Assembly (NCBI GenBank): GCA_025965975.1 | Contig: JAOPVX010000235.1 | Span: forward strand, 1 to 50,217 | Reading direction: 5' to 3' | Source: Mycobacterium sp. | GTDB taxonomy: Bacteria; Actinomycetota; Actinomycetes; Mycobacteriales; Mycobacteriaceae | DNA length: 50,217 nucleotides | In this document: positions 23,055-31,444 of the stretch, in pieces | Numbering within the stretch: position 1 is the first letter of the stretch | Layout of the letters: each line of letters begins with the position of its first letter | Notes under the pieces: model-generated | What the model saw: the letters and a program-made list of their open reading frames with translations, nothing else | Database searches by the model: none | Told to the model about the DNA's origin: nothing | Translations under genes and position numbers: made by a program

Positions 23055-24806
23055 ATGTCCACCACACTGAAGGTCTATGTCAACGACGACGACGCGCTGC
23101 TGTTCTGGCGGCCATCGCAACCGATCGCGGGCTGCCGCGGATTCGCCATCCAGCGACGCAGGCAACGCGCTGGGTCGGCAGTCGACGAGTCCTATCTGCC
23201 CAACCGGATGGGTTTCGCCACCGAACCGGCCATCAACCTCGTCGGCAAGGAGACCGACGAAGCCGACCCGCCATCAAAACCTTCCTCGGAGTGGCCGTTT
23301 CAGCGGTTCTCCTGGACCGATCACGACGCCGACGCCGGCGACACCGTGTCCTACCGGGTCATCCCGGTGATCCGTGACGATGTGGGCGCACTGCAGCTCG
23401 TCGAGGCCGAGGCCAGTGACTTCAGCCCCGAGCGCACACTGGGAGCCACTCCAACGGGCACCTACCAACCGTTCTTCAACCGGGCATTCGTGATCTCGCA
23501 ATTCATGGCCCGCTACCTCGCCGAGAAGAAGCTGACGCTTAAGCAGTTCAAAGAGCAGATCACCAACAACGTCGATGACGAGATCCGGAAGTTCCTGTCC
23601 GGCGGCCTGCGCACAGAGCTGCTGCAGCTGGTGGACACCGCCACCGACGACGACTTCGAGGTCTACGCGGCGCTGTTCGAGCTGTCCGACGCCGAGCTCG
23701 TCGACAAGCTGGTCGAGTTGGGATCGCGAGCTCACGTTGTGCTGGCCAACGGCTCGATCGCCAAGGCCGCCGACGAAACCACGGCGCAGGCGCACGAGCG
23801 CGACGAGAATGCCGATGCCCGCGCCAAGCTCATCGCCGCCGGCGTCGATCTCGAGAAGACCAACCGGTTCACCTCACCGGGGCCGTTGGGTCACAACAAA
23901 TTCCTGGTGCGCACCCACCGCGGCGGTCAGCCGATCGCGGCATGGACCGGAAGTACCAACTGGACCCCGACCGGGCTGTGCACCCAAGCCAACAACGGCC
24001 TGCTCATCAACGACGCGGCCACCGCCGATGTCTATCTGCAGCAGTGGCATCGGCTGCGCGACGCTGCCAGCGCCTTCCCGCCCGAGCTGGTAGAAAGTAA
24101 CAGCGCGGCGCACCCGGTCCCCGACGACGGCACCGACCCCGGCAGCGCCAGCACGGTTTGGTTCACCCGCGCGGCCCGCCATGTCGACCTCGACGCCCTG
24201 CGCCATGAGGTGGCCCAGGCCAAACAGGGCATCTTGTTCCTGATGTTCATGCCCGGCGCCACAGGCCTTTTCGGTGACGTGATGGCACGCTCGGCCGAAC
24301 CCGACCTGTATGTGCGCGGCGTCGTGAGCGAGCTGCCGCGGGGCCGCGGCGACGAAAGCCAGGCCGACGTCAGCCTGATCGATGGCAGCACCACCCACCA
24401 GATGAGCCTGGACATCGTCCAGCCCGAGGGGGTACAGCAACCGTTCGCGAACTTCGCCGCCGAGGTGACCCACAAGCAGTTCCTCAGCCAGGTGGGCCAT
24501 GCCATCGTGCACAGCAAGGTGTTGGTGATCGACCCGTTCTCCGACAACGCCACCGTCGTCACCGGCAGCCATAACTTCTCCACCTCGGCATCGGCCAAGA
24601 ACGACGAAAACTTCGTCATCATCAAGGGCGAGCGGGCGCTGGCCGAGGCCTATGCGGTCAACGCCCTTGCGGTGTACCAGCATTACCGTTGGCGGGCGTT
24701 CCTGGGCCAGAGCAAGCACCCGTTCAACGGGCTCGAGGACGACGACACCTGGATGGCGCCGATGCTGAAAAACAACGAGCGCGACCTGCAGTTCTGGGGG
24801 GTCTGA
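23055..24806 (+). CDS. Phospholipase D-family protein with two HKD motifs
   Basis: A 583-residue protein whose ATG follows GGGAGGAGACGGAC. Two PLD active-site motifs are present: HNKFLVRT with downstream GSTNW (His near 280), and HSKVLVIDPF with GSHNFS (His near 486). Each gives the HxK and the following Asn expected for a phosphohistidine mechanism acting on phosphodiesters. The N-terminal 200 residues include a fibronectin-like or beta-rich region (FAIQRRRQRAG, DTVSYRVIPV) and an acidic helical region. No signal peptide is visible. It is divergent from the copper radical oxidase gene, with facing palindromes, which suggests shared control. Confidence 0.85.
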   Translation: MSTTLKVYVNDDDALLFWRPSQPIAGCRGFAIQRRRQRAGSAVDESYLPNRMGFATEPAINLVGKETDEADPPSKPSSEWPFQRFSWTDHDADAGDTVSYRVIPVIRDDVGALQLVEAEASDFSPERTLGATPTGTYQPFFNRAFVISQFMARYLAEKKLTLKQFKEQITNNVDDEIRKFLSGGLRTELLQLVDTATDDDFEVYAALFELSDAELVDKLVELGSRAHVVLANGSIAKAADETTAQAHERDENADARAKLIAAGVDLEKTNRFTSPGPLGHNKFLVRTHRGGQPIAAWTGSTNWTPTGLCTQANNGLLINDAATADVYLQQWHRLRDAASAFPPELVESNSAAHPVPDDGTDPGSASTVWFTRAARHVDLDALRHEVAQAKQGILFLMFMPGATGLFGDVMARSAEPDLYVRGVVSELPRGRGDESQADVSLIDGSTTHQMSLDIVQPEGVQQPFANFAAEVTHKQFLSQVGHAIVHSKVLVIDPFSDNATVVTGSHNFSTSASAKNDENFVIIKGERALAEAYAVNALAVYQHYRWRAFLGQSKHPFNGLEDDDTWMAPMLKNNERDLQFWGV

Positions 24807-24969
24807 CAGCGCGTCGGTGCGGGCCGGTTCCGGCTGCGGACGGTGTCGCCGGCGGTGAGCTCGACGTGGTTGTCGCGAGATGGTCTCGTTTCCACTGCTT
24901 CTCACGTCGACTTACGCTCAGGCGCTGAGCTCGGATCGACCGCTGGCGGCACGTTCCGTTCGACAAGGG

Positions 24970-25458
24970 TCACGAAGGCCTTGCGAGGTCGGCGAGCGTG
25001 GCACGCAGCCGGGCCCAGTCGCCGGCGCGAACGCGCCAGCGGCGTTCGATGCGGCGCGTCGCCGCCTCGCTCACACGCGCGACTTGATGGCCGGTCTGGG
25101 TGAGGTGGATTCGTTTGGCGCGCCGGTCTTCCGGGTCGGCGACGCGCACGAGATAGCCGTCGCGCTCGAGGCGGTCGACGACGAACATGAGGGCTTGTTT
25201 GGAGGTGTTCAGCCGGGCCGCCAACTCGGTGAGCCGGGCGTCTGCGCGGGCCAGCAAGATGAACAGCGACGCATCTAACGGCTGGGCGGTGATGTCGTGC
25301 GCGGCGTACTCGGCCGCGAGCTCGCGCCCGAGTTGGTGACTGAGCCTGGCCACCAGCGCGGTCAATGGCAGCGCATACGGGTCGACCTCGGCACCGACGG
25401 GTGGCACGGTCGAGTCGGTCCTTGGCCCTCGGGCACTGCGCGGGGCGGGCATGGACAT
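24970..25458 (-). CDS. MarR-family transcriptional regulator
   Basis: 162 residues. The winged helix-turn-helix is recognisable: LTELAARLNTSKQALMFVVD as the recognition region and LERDGYLVRVADPEDRRAKR as the wing with the typical DxRxxR. The start is the ATG before SMPAPRS; further in-frame starts lie two codons upstream (GTG) and two codons downstream (ATG). It is divergent from the esterase at 25498, only 39 bp away, with a palindrome between them, so it most likely represses that gene and itself. Confidence 0.85.
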   Translation of the reverse strand: MSMPAPRSARGPRTDSTVPPVGAEVDPYALPLTALVARLSHQLGRELAAEYAAHDITAQPLDASLFILLARADARLTELAARLNTSKQALMFVVDRLERDGYLVRVADPEDRRAKRIHLTQTGHQVARVSEAATRRIERRWRVRAGDWARLRATLADLARPS

Positions 25459-25475
25459 CACCACCAACTCTGAAA

Positions 25476-25491
25476 AAAGTACAGTATCTTT
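25476..25491. promoter_or_regulatory. Probable MarR operator overlapping the esterase promoter
   Basis: AAAGTACAGTATCTTT is an imperfect 16-bp palindrome (AAAG...CTTT). TATCTT at 25485-25490 fits a -10 element and ends seven bases before the esterase ATG, so the esterase message is probably leaderless. A protein bound here would block the promoter. Confidence 0.6.
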
Positions 25492-25497
25492 ACCATT

Positions 25498-26267
25498 ATG
25501 CATCCACGCCTCAGCCCGCGGCGCCACCGGCGCCGGCTTCTTGCCGTCGCCGTGAGCTGTGCGGTCGTGTTTTTCGCAGATGGATACGGGCGCGCATCGG
25601 CGAGTCCTGACCAGCCCGGGCAGCTGGATTTCGGTGGCCTGGTGCGGACGTACATTGTTCATGCGCTCGCCGGGGTGAGCCATCCGGTCCGTCTCGTGGT
25701 GAACCTGCATGGTGGTGGGGGTACTGGGCGGGGCGAGGAGGCGCTGACCCACTATGACGCGGTCGCCGACGCGCATGGGTTTGTTGTCGTTTATCCCGAT
25801 GGCATCGATACGAACTGGGCCGATGGACGCGGGGCGTCCGAGCCCGACCGACGCGGGATCGACGACGTCGGGTTCATCTCTGCGCTCGTCGGCAAGCTCG
25901 CCGCCGACTACGGCGTCGATCCGGGGCGCATCTTCGCCACCGGCATCTCCAATGGCGCGTTCATGACCAACCGGCTGGCGTGCGATCGCGCCGATCTATT
26001 CGCCGCGATTGCTCCGGTGTCGGGAACCCTTGGCGTCAACGCCGGGTGTGCGCCGTCGCGACCGGTCGCGGTGCGCGAAACACACGGGACCGCCGACCCG
26101 ATCGTGCCCTCCGACGGCGGCCCGATGATTGGTCGCGGCGGCCCAAGCACGATCGGGTCCGCGCCATCGATGATCGACCGGTGGCGCGAGATTGACGGCT
26201 GCCACGGCGTTCCGACCGAGGACGAACTGCCCAGCGTTGGCGACGGCACCGAAGTACACCGGTTTAG
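25498..26267 (+). pseudogene. 5' part of a split secreted esterase (LpqC/PHB depolymerase-like)
   Basis: The first 256 codons of an exported alpha/beta-hydrolase. It has a signal peptide with a twin-arginine-like basic start (RRHRRRLLAVAVS), oxyanion motif LHGGGG, nucleophile GISNGAF and acid HGTADPIV. The catalytic His is missing here because the gene is interrupted after HRFS. The frame runs 25 bases into the IS end and adds SLDPLMSWD before a stop at 26295. The missing part, with GGGHTWPGG-like sequence, lies at 42164-42335 in the matching phase. The two parts would make 313 residues, normal for the family. The truncated protein should be inactive. Confidence 0.9.
26263..26267. repeat. Left target-site duplication TTTAG
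   Basis: TTTAG directly precedes the left IS end here and directly follows the right IS end at 42159-42163. Only one copy belongs to the intact esterase (codons TTT AGT). Confidence 0.8.
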
Positions 26268-26590
26268 CCTCGATCCACTGATGAGCTGGGATTGACAAGG
26301 CCGGCGAGCGGTTGATCTTGATTTCGGGTTCTGGGCAGCGGCTATCTGCTGGTTTGCCCAGCTTTCCTCTGTTCTCCGCTCGGGCCTTTCGGCGGGTGGT
26401 CAGACTGTGGTGGGCAGTGGCGGTGAGTGCCCGATGGTGTTGCGCCACAGTGCAAGCCAGGCCCTGGGCCAGGGCCAGTGGCTGGGTAGGTGCAGGACGG
26501 GTCGCCGTTGCGCGCGGGTCAGGCGGGGCAGCGATGTTGACGATCTTGCGGCGCGCTCCACCGATGGAGAGCAGGTCAGAGCGGAAAGCT
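26268..26590 (-). mobile_element. Degenerate IS1380-type element, left copy (transposase C-terminus only)
   Basis: The terminus CCTCGATCCACTGATG matches the left end of the copy at 40833. Minus-strand coding remains give the transposase tail (LHLPSHWPWPRAWLALWRNT, then IGHSPPLPTTV). It is clearly homologous to, but diverged from, the right copy, with many scattered differences. The rest of the element is lost. The right limit is approximate. Confidence 0.75.
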
Positions 26591-26835
26591 CTGGCCTGCT
26601 TCTTATTTGGTCGGGTGACGCGTCTATTAGATAGCTCGCTCCAGATACCAAGTGCACCAAATGATTTCGGTCAAAGGCTCGGCGATGACGTCGTCGGACT
26701 CGGGTGGCAGACAGCGCACTGGTTACATGTGCGCTCAATCATCCACGTCAACGCGCAGGATGCCTCCCAGCTGCGCACGGCGCAGGGCGCGCACGCTGCA
26801 ATGGGGCCGGTCCATCGCAGCCTTAACCTGCTCGC

Positions 26836-26932
26836 TGCCGCGCACCTCGGGTTCGGCGGCGGCGGCGTGCACTTCTGCCTGGGCGCCCAGGTGGCCAGGC
26901 ACAACAGTCGCATCGCGGTAAGCCGTCGCTGA
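26836..26932 (+). pseudogene. Cytochrome P450 remnant (haem-binding loop only)
   Basis: The plus-strand frame ending at 26932 reads HLGFGGGGVHFCLGAQVAR then HNSRIAVSRR. HLxFGxGxHxCxGxxxAR is the cysteine-ligand loop of actinobacterial P450s. No other P450 segment is recognisable, so this is a fragment of a lost gene. Confidence 0.6.
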
Positions 26933-27033
26933 CGTACACGTTGCCGGCGGCATCGACCGCCACCCCGGCAATGGAATCGTCAATGACGCCGCCGTCGCAG
27001 AGATCGAGGCCGGTGAACGCCCGGACGGAGCCA
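26923..27033 (-). pseudogene. NHL/propeller-repeat remnant
   Basis: The minus-strand reading includes VRAFTGLDLCDGG, then AGVAVDAAGNVYVSDG, the blade consensus of NHL repeats as in the extracellular domain of mycobacterial PknD-type kinases. Only about one blade remains. Confidence 0.5.
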
Positions 27034-27106
27034 GATCCGCAGGTCTGCCATCCGCTGCTCGGGACCACTGACAGTAAGACCAGGTACTCACTGGTAGTCA
27101 AATGGA

Positions 27107-27118
27107 GTAGTCGACTAC
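27107..27118 (+). promoter_or_regulatory. Palindromic site 7 (GTAG-TCGA-CTAC), pointing right
   Basis: A perfect 12-bp palindrome followed by GCGCG. An extra GTAGTC half-site precedes it (27094-27099). It lies 39 bp before the small gene at 27158 and heads the isoprenoid operon. Confidence 0.7.
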
Positions 27119-27157
27119 GCGCGACACCGCCGTCGACGATCGCCAGAGTTACGGCCC

Positions 27158-27388
27158 ATGACCGCAATATCACCGGCACCCGAACGCTTCCCCGTTGGGA
27201 AGCTTGATCGGCGGCCGGATGCGGGGCTGCGCGGGCACGTACTCAAACAACAGCATTGGCTCGTCGGCTGCCGCACCGGCTCGATGATCCTGCCCAACCT
27301 GTTGCTGATCAACCAGAACGTGCAGGACAACCCGCTGGCGGGCGAACCTAGAAATCGGCTCCCGATGGAGGAGTGGCGTGCTCGCTGA
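27158..27388 (+). CDS. Small protein at the head of the isoprenoid operon, 76 residues
   Basis: An ATG-started frame overlapping the next gene by 11 bp. It has biased codons and a plausible protein sequence (HVLKQQHWLVGCRTGSMILP, then NLLLINQNVQDNPLAG). There is no recognised family, signal peptide or membrane helix. Its position between palindrome 7 and the prenyl synthase start, with overlap, supports real translation. It might be a remnant of a larger gene that now works as a translational lead. Confidence 0.45.
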   Translation: MTAISPAPERFPVGKLDRRPDAGLRGHVLKQQHWLVGCRTGSMILPNLLLINQNVQDNPLAGEPRNRLPMEEWRAR

Positions 27389-28364
27389 CCAAAATTCGCT
27401 GATGGCTCCACCTGATCAATTGACGCTGATCGGTGCTCGACTGCACGAAATCCTCATCACCGGTGGCACTTTCGACGCCATCTACCGCCACATCCTGGCT
27501 GCCCCCGGCAAACGGGTCCGCGCCGGCCTGGTGCTGGCCTGCGCCCGCCTGTTGCCCTCGACCGCCGCCGTGCCAATGCACGACGCCGTCGACCTGGCGT
27601 GCGCGATGGAGATGTTCCACGAGGCGTCGCTCATGCACGACGACATCTGCGACGGTTCGCTCTCGCGGCGCGGTGCCACGTCGGTACCGGCCGCGTTCGG
27701 CATTCGCACCGCCGCCCGGGCAGGATTCCACCTTGCTGGCAACGCCTTACAGGTGCTCGCGCGCGTGCTGGCCGACAACCCGGCGGTTTTCGCCGAGCTC
27801 GGTGAGGTCCCAGGCGTCACCTATTGCGATCGGTTCGCGGACATCTCCTTCGGCCAGCTCGTCGAGACCCTGCCGCCCGCTGTCGACGACGCCGCCCTGC
27901 GTAGGCATTACGAACTCGTGGTCGCGGCCAAGACGGGCACCCTGTTCCGGCTGGCCTGCTCCTACGGCGGCACGGCAGGCGACGTCGACCACGATCGGCT
28001 GCGCGCCCTGATGAGGTACGCCGACCAGCTCGCCCTCGCCTTCCAAATCATGGATGACGTACGCGATGTCGAGGGCGGCGCGTCGCTGGGCAAGGAGGCG
28101 GGCGGCGACCTCGACCGCCGGGTGCCGACCTGGCCGGTAATCGAATGGCTGGCCACCCGGCCGGGCGCTCGTGAGATGTGGCTCTCCGACCAGACTTCCA
28201 GTGCCGACCTGCAGGCCGACCTCGTGCAAAGCGGTGCCACCCGGCTCGCCCGCTCGGTCGCCGTCCGCACCGCCGAGACGGCCCGCCGGGTGATCGACGT
28301 CTTCCCGCCTTCCCCGGCGCACGAGTACCTGTGCAAACTTTCGGTGCGGGTGGTCTCCCGATGA
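27378..28364 (+). CDS. Trans-polyprenyl (probably geranylgeranyl) diphosphate synthase
   Basis: A 328-residue prenyltransferase. The first aspartate-rich motif is HDDICD (near residue 87) and the second is MDDVRD (near 225), each flanked by the usual Arg and Lys residues. It condenses isopentenyl diphosphate with allylic diphosphates. Chain length cannot be fixed by eye; the downstream head-to-head synthase suggests a C20 (or C15) product. The GTG start follows GGAGGAGTGGC and overlaps the upstream frame. ATGA overlaps link it to the next two genes. Confidence 0.85.
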   Translation: MLADQNSLMAPPDQLTLIGARLHEILITGGTFDAIYRHILAAPGKRVRAGLVLACARLLPSTAAVPMHDAVDLACAMEMFHEASLMHDDICDGSLSRRGATSVPAAFGIRTAARAGFHLAGNALQVLARVLADNPAVFAELGEVPGVTYCDRFADISFGQLVETLPPAVDDAALRRHYELVVAAKTGTLFRLACSYGGTAGDVDHDRLRALMRYADQLALAFQIMDDVRDVEGGASLGKEAGGDLDRRVPTWPVIEWLATRPGAREMWLSDQTSSADLQADLVQSGATRLARSVAVRTAETARRVIDVFPPSPAHEYLCKLSVRVVSR

Positions 28365-29653
28365 GCACGCGGGGGCTCGGCGCCCTGGCCCTGGGGCTGC
28401 GGCAGCTGCACCGCGAACCCGACCTGGCCATGTTGCGTGCGGCCCGGTCACCGGACGGCTTGGCCCGGCTTGCGCTGGTCCCAGCGGCCCGGAACCTGGG
28501 CGTCGCAATCAATTTCCTGCCCGCAGACCTACGGTTCGAGGCCACCGCTGCCCTGCTGGCCTGCCGGGTTCTCGATGCCTACGAAGACCTCATCATCGAC
28601 CGCCCGCTGGCGAGCGGTGCCGTCCTGAGCGCCGTGGGCTATCTGACCGGCACCACCGACACGCCGCCTCGGCCACCGCACGCGGTCGCCGTCCGCGACA
28701 GCGAAGCCGTCGACTTGGTGCTGGCCGAGCGCATCCGCGACGTCCGAGCGCTACTGTCGGCGCTGCCCTTCTCGGGACGGGAAAGGGTCGGCCAGATGCT
28801 GGTTGACGTCGGCCGCGTGATGGCGCGCAACCTCGATTCACCCCTGCCGCGGCTCGCCTACAGCGAGGGCGTGCTCGGGCGGGTGGCGCTCTACGCGTGC
28901 TCACTAGTCACCGAAAACGCCTGCAGCGAGGCGGATCTGGGCGAGCTTGCCGGGTGCATCGGCGTCATCGCCCAACTAGCCAACGACCTCCGGGACGGCG
29001 AACTGACCCTATACGGTGCCGGCGACCGCCAGGATCTGACCAGGGCGGTGATGCTGCGGCTGCTGGTCCCGGCGCTGGGTGGCTTCGCCCTGCTGGCCGG
29101 GCTCGGCCCGCGAACTCCCAGCCGCGGCGCCCGGACGGCGATGGCCTACATGACCATCACGACGACCGCTTTCCTGTGCGCCGCCGTCGGGTCACCTGCG
29201 CCGTACCGTCGGCGGCTGCGACTGGGCGCGGCCGTGCTGGCCGCGCGCTCCCCGGGTCACTGGGCCAAGATGCTGCAGCGGGTGCGGCGATCCGCCGACG
29301 ACGCGATCCACCGGTTGCTCAATGGTTCACGCGACCTTTCCGCTGACACCGGTCTCGCTGCCGTGCCGGGCCCAGCTGCGCAGGTGCTCGGTCTGGACGA
29401 CGATCGCTCATCGTCGCCCGCGATGGGGCCGCTGATCGTCGGCACCACCTTCGCCCTCGTGCATGCGCTGCCGGAACAACCGCTGACCGGCGAACTGCCC
29501 GCCCCGCAGGTGCGCCGCATGATGATCGCCGATCATCTGGCCTTCGGCGCCCTGGAACGGTTGCGACCCCGCGACACCGACGCGATGGAGGTCCTCGCCG
29601 CGGAATTCCAGCTCGCGGCCCTCGACACGACTGCCCCAGGAGCCCACCCATGA
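28361..29653 (+). CDS. Phytoene/squalene-synthase-like (head-to-head prenyl synthase) protein
   Basis: A 430-residue protein starting at an ATGA overlap. Two acidic motifs fit the trans head-to-head family: VLDAYEDLIID near residue 72 (DxxED) and ANDLRDGE near 206 (NDxRD, normally NDxxDxxED). These bind the diphosphates of two prenyl substrates through magnesium. The C-terminal 190 residues exceed the usual 290-310-residue length and contain hydrophobic stretches; they resemble nothing I know. It probably condenses the product of the preceding enzyme, but an altered reaction is possible because both motifs are non-standard. Confidence 0.65.
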   Translation: MSTRGLGALALGLRQLHREPDLAMLRAARSPDGLARLALVPAARNLGVAINFLPADLRFEATAALLACRVLDAYEDLIIDRPLASGAVLSAVGYLTGTTDTPPRPPHAVAVRDSEAVDLVLAERIRDVRALLSALPFSGRERVGQMLVDVGRVMARNLDSPLPRLAYSEGVLGRVALYACSLVTENACSEADLGELAGCIGVIAQLANDLRDGELTLYGAGDRQDLTRAVMLRLLVPALGGFALLAGLGPRTPSRGARTAMAYMTITTTAFLCAAVGSPAPYRRRLRLGAAVLAARSPGHWAKMLQRVRRSADDAIHRLLNGSRDLSADTGLAAVPGPAAQVLGLDDDRSSSPAMGPLIVGTTFALVHALPEQPLTGELPAPQVRRMMIADHLAFGALERLRPRDTDAMEVLAAEFQLAALDTTAPGAHP

Positions 29654-30663
29654 TCACCGAATTGACCGGTAGCACAAGACCGCCCGTCGCGTCATCCGAA
29701 CGAACGCCCTTCAGCCGGAAGGTGCTAAAGCTCGAGCACCCGGCGAATGTCGGCCCGCTGATACACGTCGCGTGCTGGTTCGGGCTGCTGGCTTTTGGTC
29801 TGCTCGTGCCGGCCGCCACGAACTGGTACCTGGCGGTGCCGCTGATCGTGACGTTGTCGCTGCTGAACCTCTCGATCACCATCGGCGTGCTACACATGCA
29901 CACCCATCGGCCGCTTTTCGTGTCGCGGCGGGCGAACCGAGTGATCGACGTGTTGTGCGGCGTGCCTGCCGCGTTGACGGCGGCCGAGATGCGCGAGGTG
30001 CACGTCCTCAACCACCACCGCTACGACGACGGGCCCGGCGACGTTACCTCGACAGAGGGGAGTGAGCGGGGGCTGCGCGCTGTCTGGTACTGGATCAGGT
30101 ACGGCACGATCGTCAAGAAGCACACCGTGCGAACGGTTTTCGCAGCCGATGCGTCGGCCGGCCGGCGCAAGCGGCGCCGCCAGTTCGTGATCGACTTGAC
30201 GCTGGTCGTGGCGCTGCTGCTGGCCACCTGGGTGGTCGCCGATGCCACCCGGAATGTGCTCTTCTACTGGATCCCGTTCCTCGTGACCCAGGTCAACTCC
30301 GGCTATTTCGCCTGGCTGAGCCACGCCCCGGCGCGGGTCTATGAGGACGGCCCGAGCAAATCGGTGAACACGGTGGGCAACTGGCTCAACTTCTTGATCT
30401 TCAACCAGGGCTACCACAGCGTGCACCACCGCTATCCCGGCATCCACTGGAGCCAGATCCCCGACAAGCTCGACTTCATGAGCCAGGTCCGGCCCGCCGT
30501 CATCGTGCCCTATTGGATGGTGCTCAGCTCGGCGTGGCGCCTCATCGTTCCCAAAGCCTTCCTCGACGCGACCTACGGCGAGCGGTGGAAGGCCAAATTC
30601 GAAAAGCGGATGGCGCGGGGCACCATCCGCTCGCGGTACCTGCCGTGGTTCGCATGGATCTGA
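29650..30663 (+). CDS. Membrane fatty-acid desaturase/hydroxylase-like di-iron protein
   Basis: A 337-residue integral membrane protein with the three histidine boxes of the desaturase/carotenoid-hydroxylase superfamily: HMHTH near residue 82, HVLNHHRYDD near 118 and HSVHHRYPGIHW near 257. Membrane helices lie around 40-80 and 180-225. It could hydroxylate, desaturate or ketolate the terpenoid made by the upstream enzymes. The ATG overlaps the previous stop. Confidence 0.75.
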   Translation: MITELTGSTRPPVASSERTPFSRKVLKLEHPANVGPLIHVACWFGLLAFGLLVPAATNWYLAVPLIVTLSLLNLSITIGVLHMHTHRPLFVSRRANRVIDVLCGVPAALTAAEMREVHVLNHHRYDDGPGDVTSTEGSERGLRAVWYWIRYGTIVKKHTVRTVFAADASAGRRKRRRQFVIDLTLVVALLLATWVVADATRNVLFYWIPFLVTQVNSGYFAWLSHAPARVYEDGPSKSVNTVGNWLNFLIFNQGYHSVHHRYPGIHWSQIPDKLDFMSQVRPAVIVPYWMVLSSAWRLIVPKAFLDATYGERWKAKFEKRMARGTIRSRYLPWFAWI

Positions 30664-31439
30664 TCACGCCGCGCCAGGCAAGGGACGTGCTGACGGACCG
30701 CCGTCGGCTCCTCCCAGCCCTGCTGGCGTTCGTCGGATACGCCTTCGCCGGGGTGACCGTGCCCATGATGCTGCTGTTCGCCGGGGGCTGGTGGCTGCCG
30801 AAGACCGTCGACGCCGGACCGCACCTGTCGACCGGTCCGTCGGTGGTGATCGACCTGCTGCTCGTCGCGTTGTTCGGCTTGCAGCACTCGGGCATGGCCC
30901 GGGGTCCATTCAAGGCCTTTATCACCCGCTGGGTGCCCGAAGCCCTGGAGCGCACCGTCTATGTCGTGGCGGCCAGCGTGGCCGTCTGGGTGCTGTGTCT
31001 GGGTTGGCAGCCTCTGCCGCAACGGATCTGGTCGTCCACAGGCATCCTCGGAGCGGTACTCGACGCCGGGTTCTGGCTCGGCTGCGCGCTGGTCTACGCG
31101 GCCACCCTGTTGCTGAACCACTTCCACCTACTCGGTTTCAGTCAGGCCTACCGGGCCTACGTGCGCCGCGTGCCGGACGCGATCTCCGACCGGCTCCAGG
31201 TGCAGGGGCCCTACCGCCTAGTGCGGCACCCACTGATGACCGGTCTGCTGCTGTGCTTCTGGTGCGCAAGCACATTCACGGCCGGGCACCTGCTGTGGGC
31301 GGCCAGCCTGACGGGCTACATCCTGCTGGGCACCGCGCTGGAGGAGCGCGACCTCATCGCTCGGTTCGGCGCGGCTTACCGCTCGTACATAAGTCGAGTG
31401 CCCGCCTTCTTCCCGTCACCGCTGAAGAAATTGGACTAA
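30654..31439 (+). CDS. Membrane methyltransferase of the NnrU/MddA/ICMT type
   Basis: A 261-residue protein with five to six hydrophobic helices. The C-terminal motif (GPYRLVRHPLMTGLLL, then ALEERDLIARFGAAYRSYISRVP) is the S-adenosylmethionine-binding signature of isoprenylcysteine/methanethiol methyltransferases (RHPxY-like and EExxLxxxFGxxYxxY). The ATG lies 10 bp inside the desaturase gene. In this operon it may O- or S-methylate a polar group on the terpenoid (inference). Confidence 0.7.
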   Translation: MDLITPRQARDVLTDRRRLLPALLAFVGYAFAGVTVPMMLLFAGGWWLPKTVDAGPHLSTGPSVVIDLLLVALFGLQHSGMARGPFKAFITRWVPEALERTVYVVAASVAVWVLCLGWQPLPQRIWSSTGILGAVLDAGFWLGCALVYAATLLLNHFHLLGFSQAYRAYVRRVPDAISDRLQVQGPYRLVRHPLMTGLLLCFWCASTFTAGHLLWAASLTGYILLGTALEERDLIARFGAAYRSYISRVPAFFPSPLKKLD

Positions 31440-31444
31440 AGCGC

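Noticed and set aside
27378-31439. Assignment as a standard carotenoid (crtEBIY) operon
   Set aside because: There is no phytoene desaturase or lycopene cyclase, and the synthase motifs are atypical, so crt gene symbols were not given.
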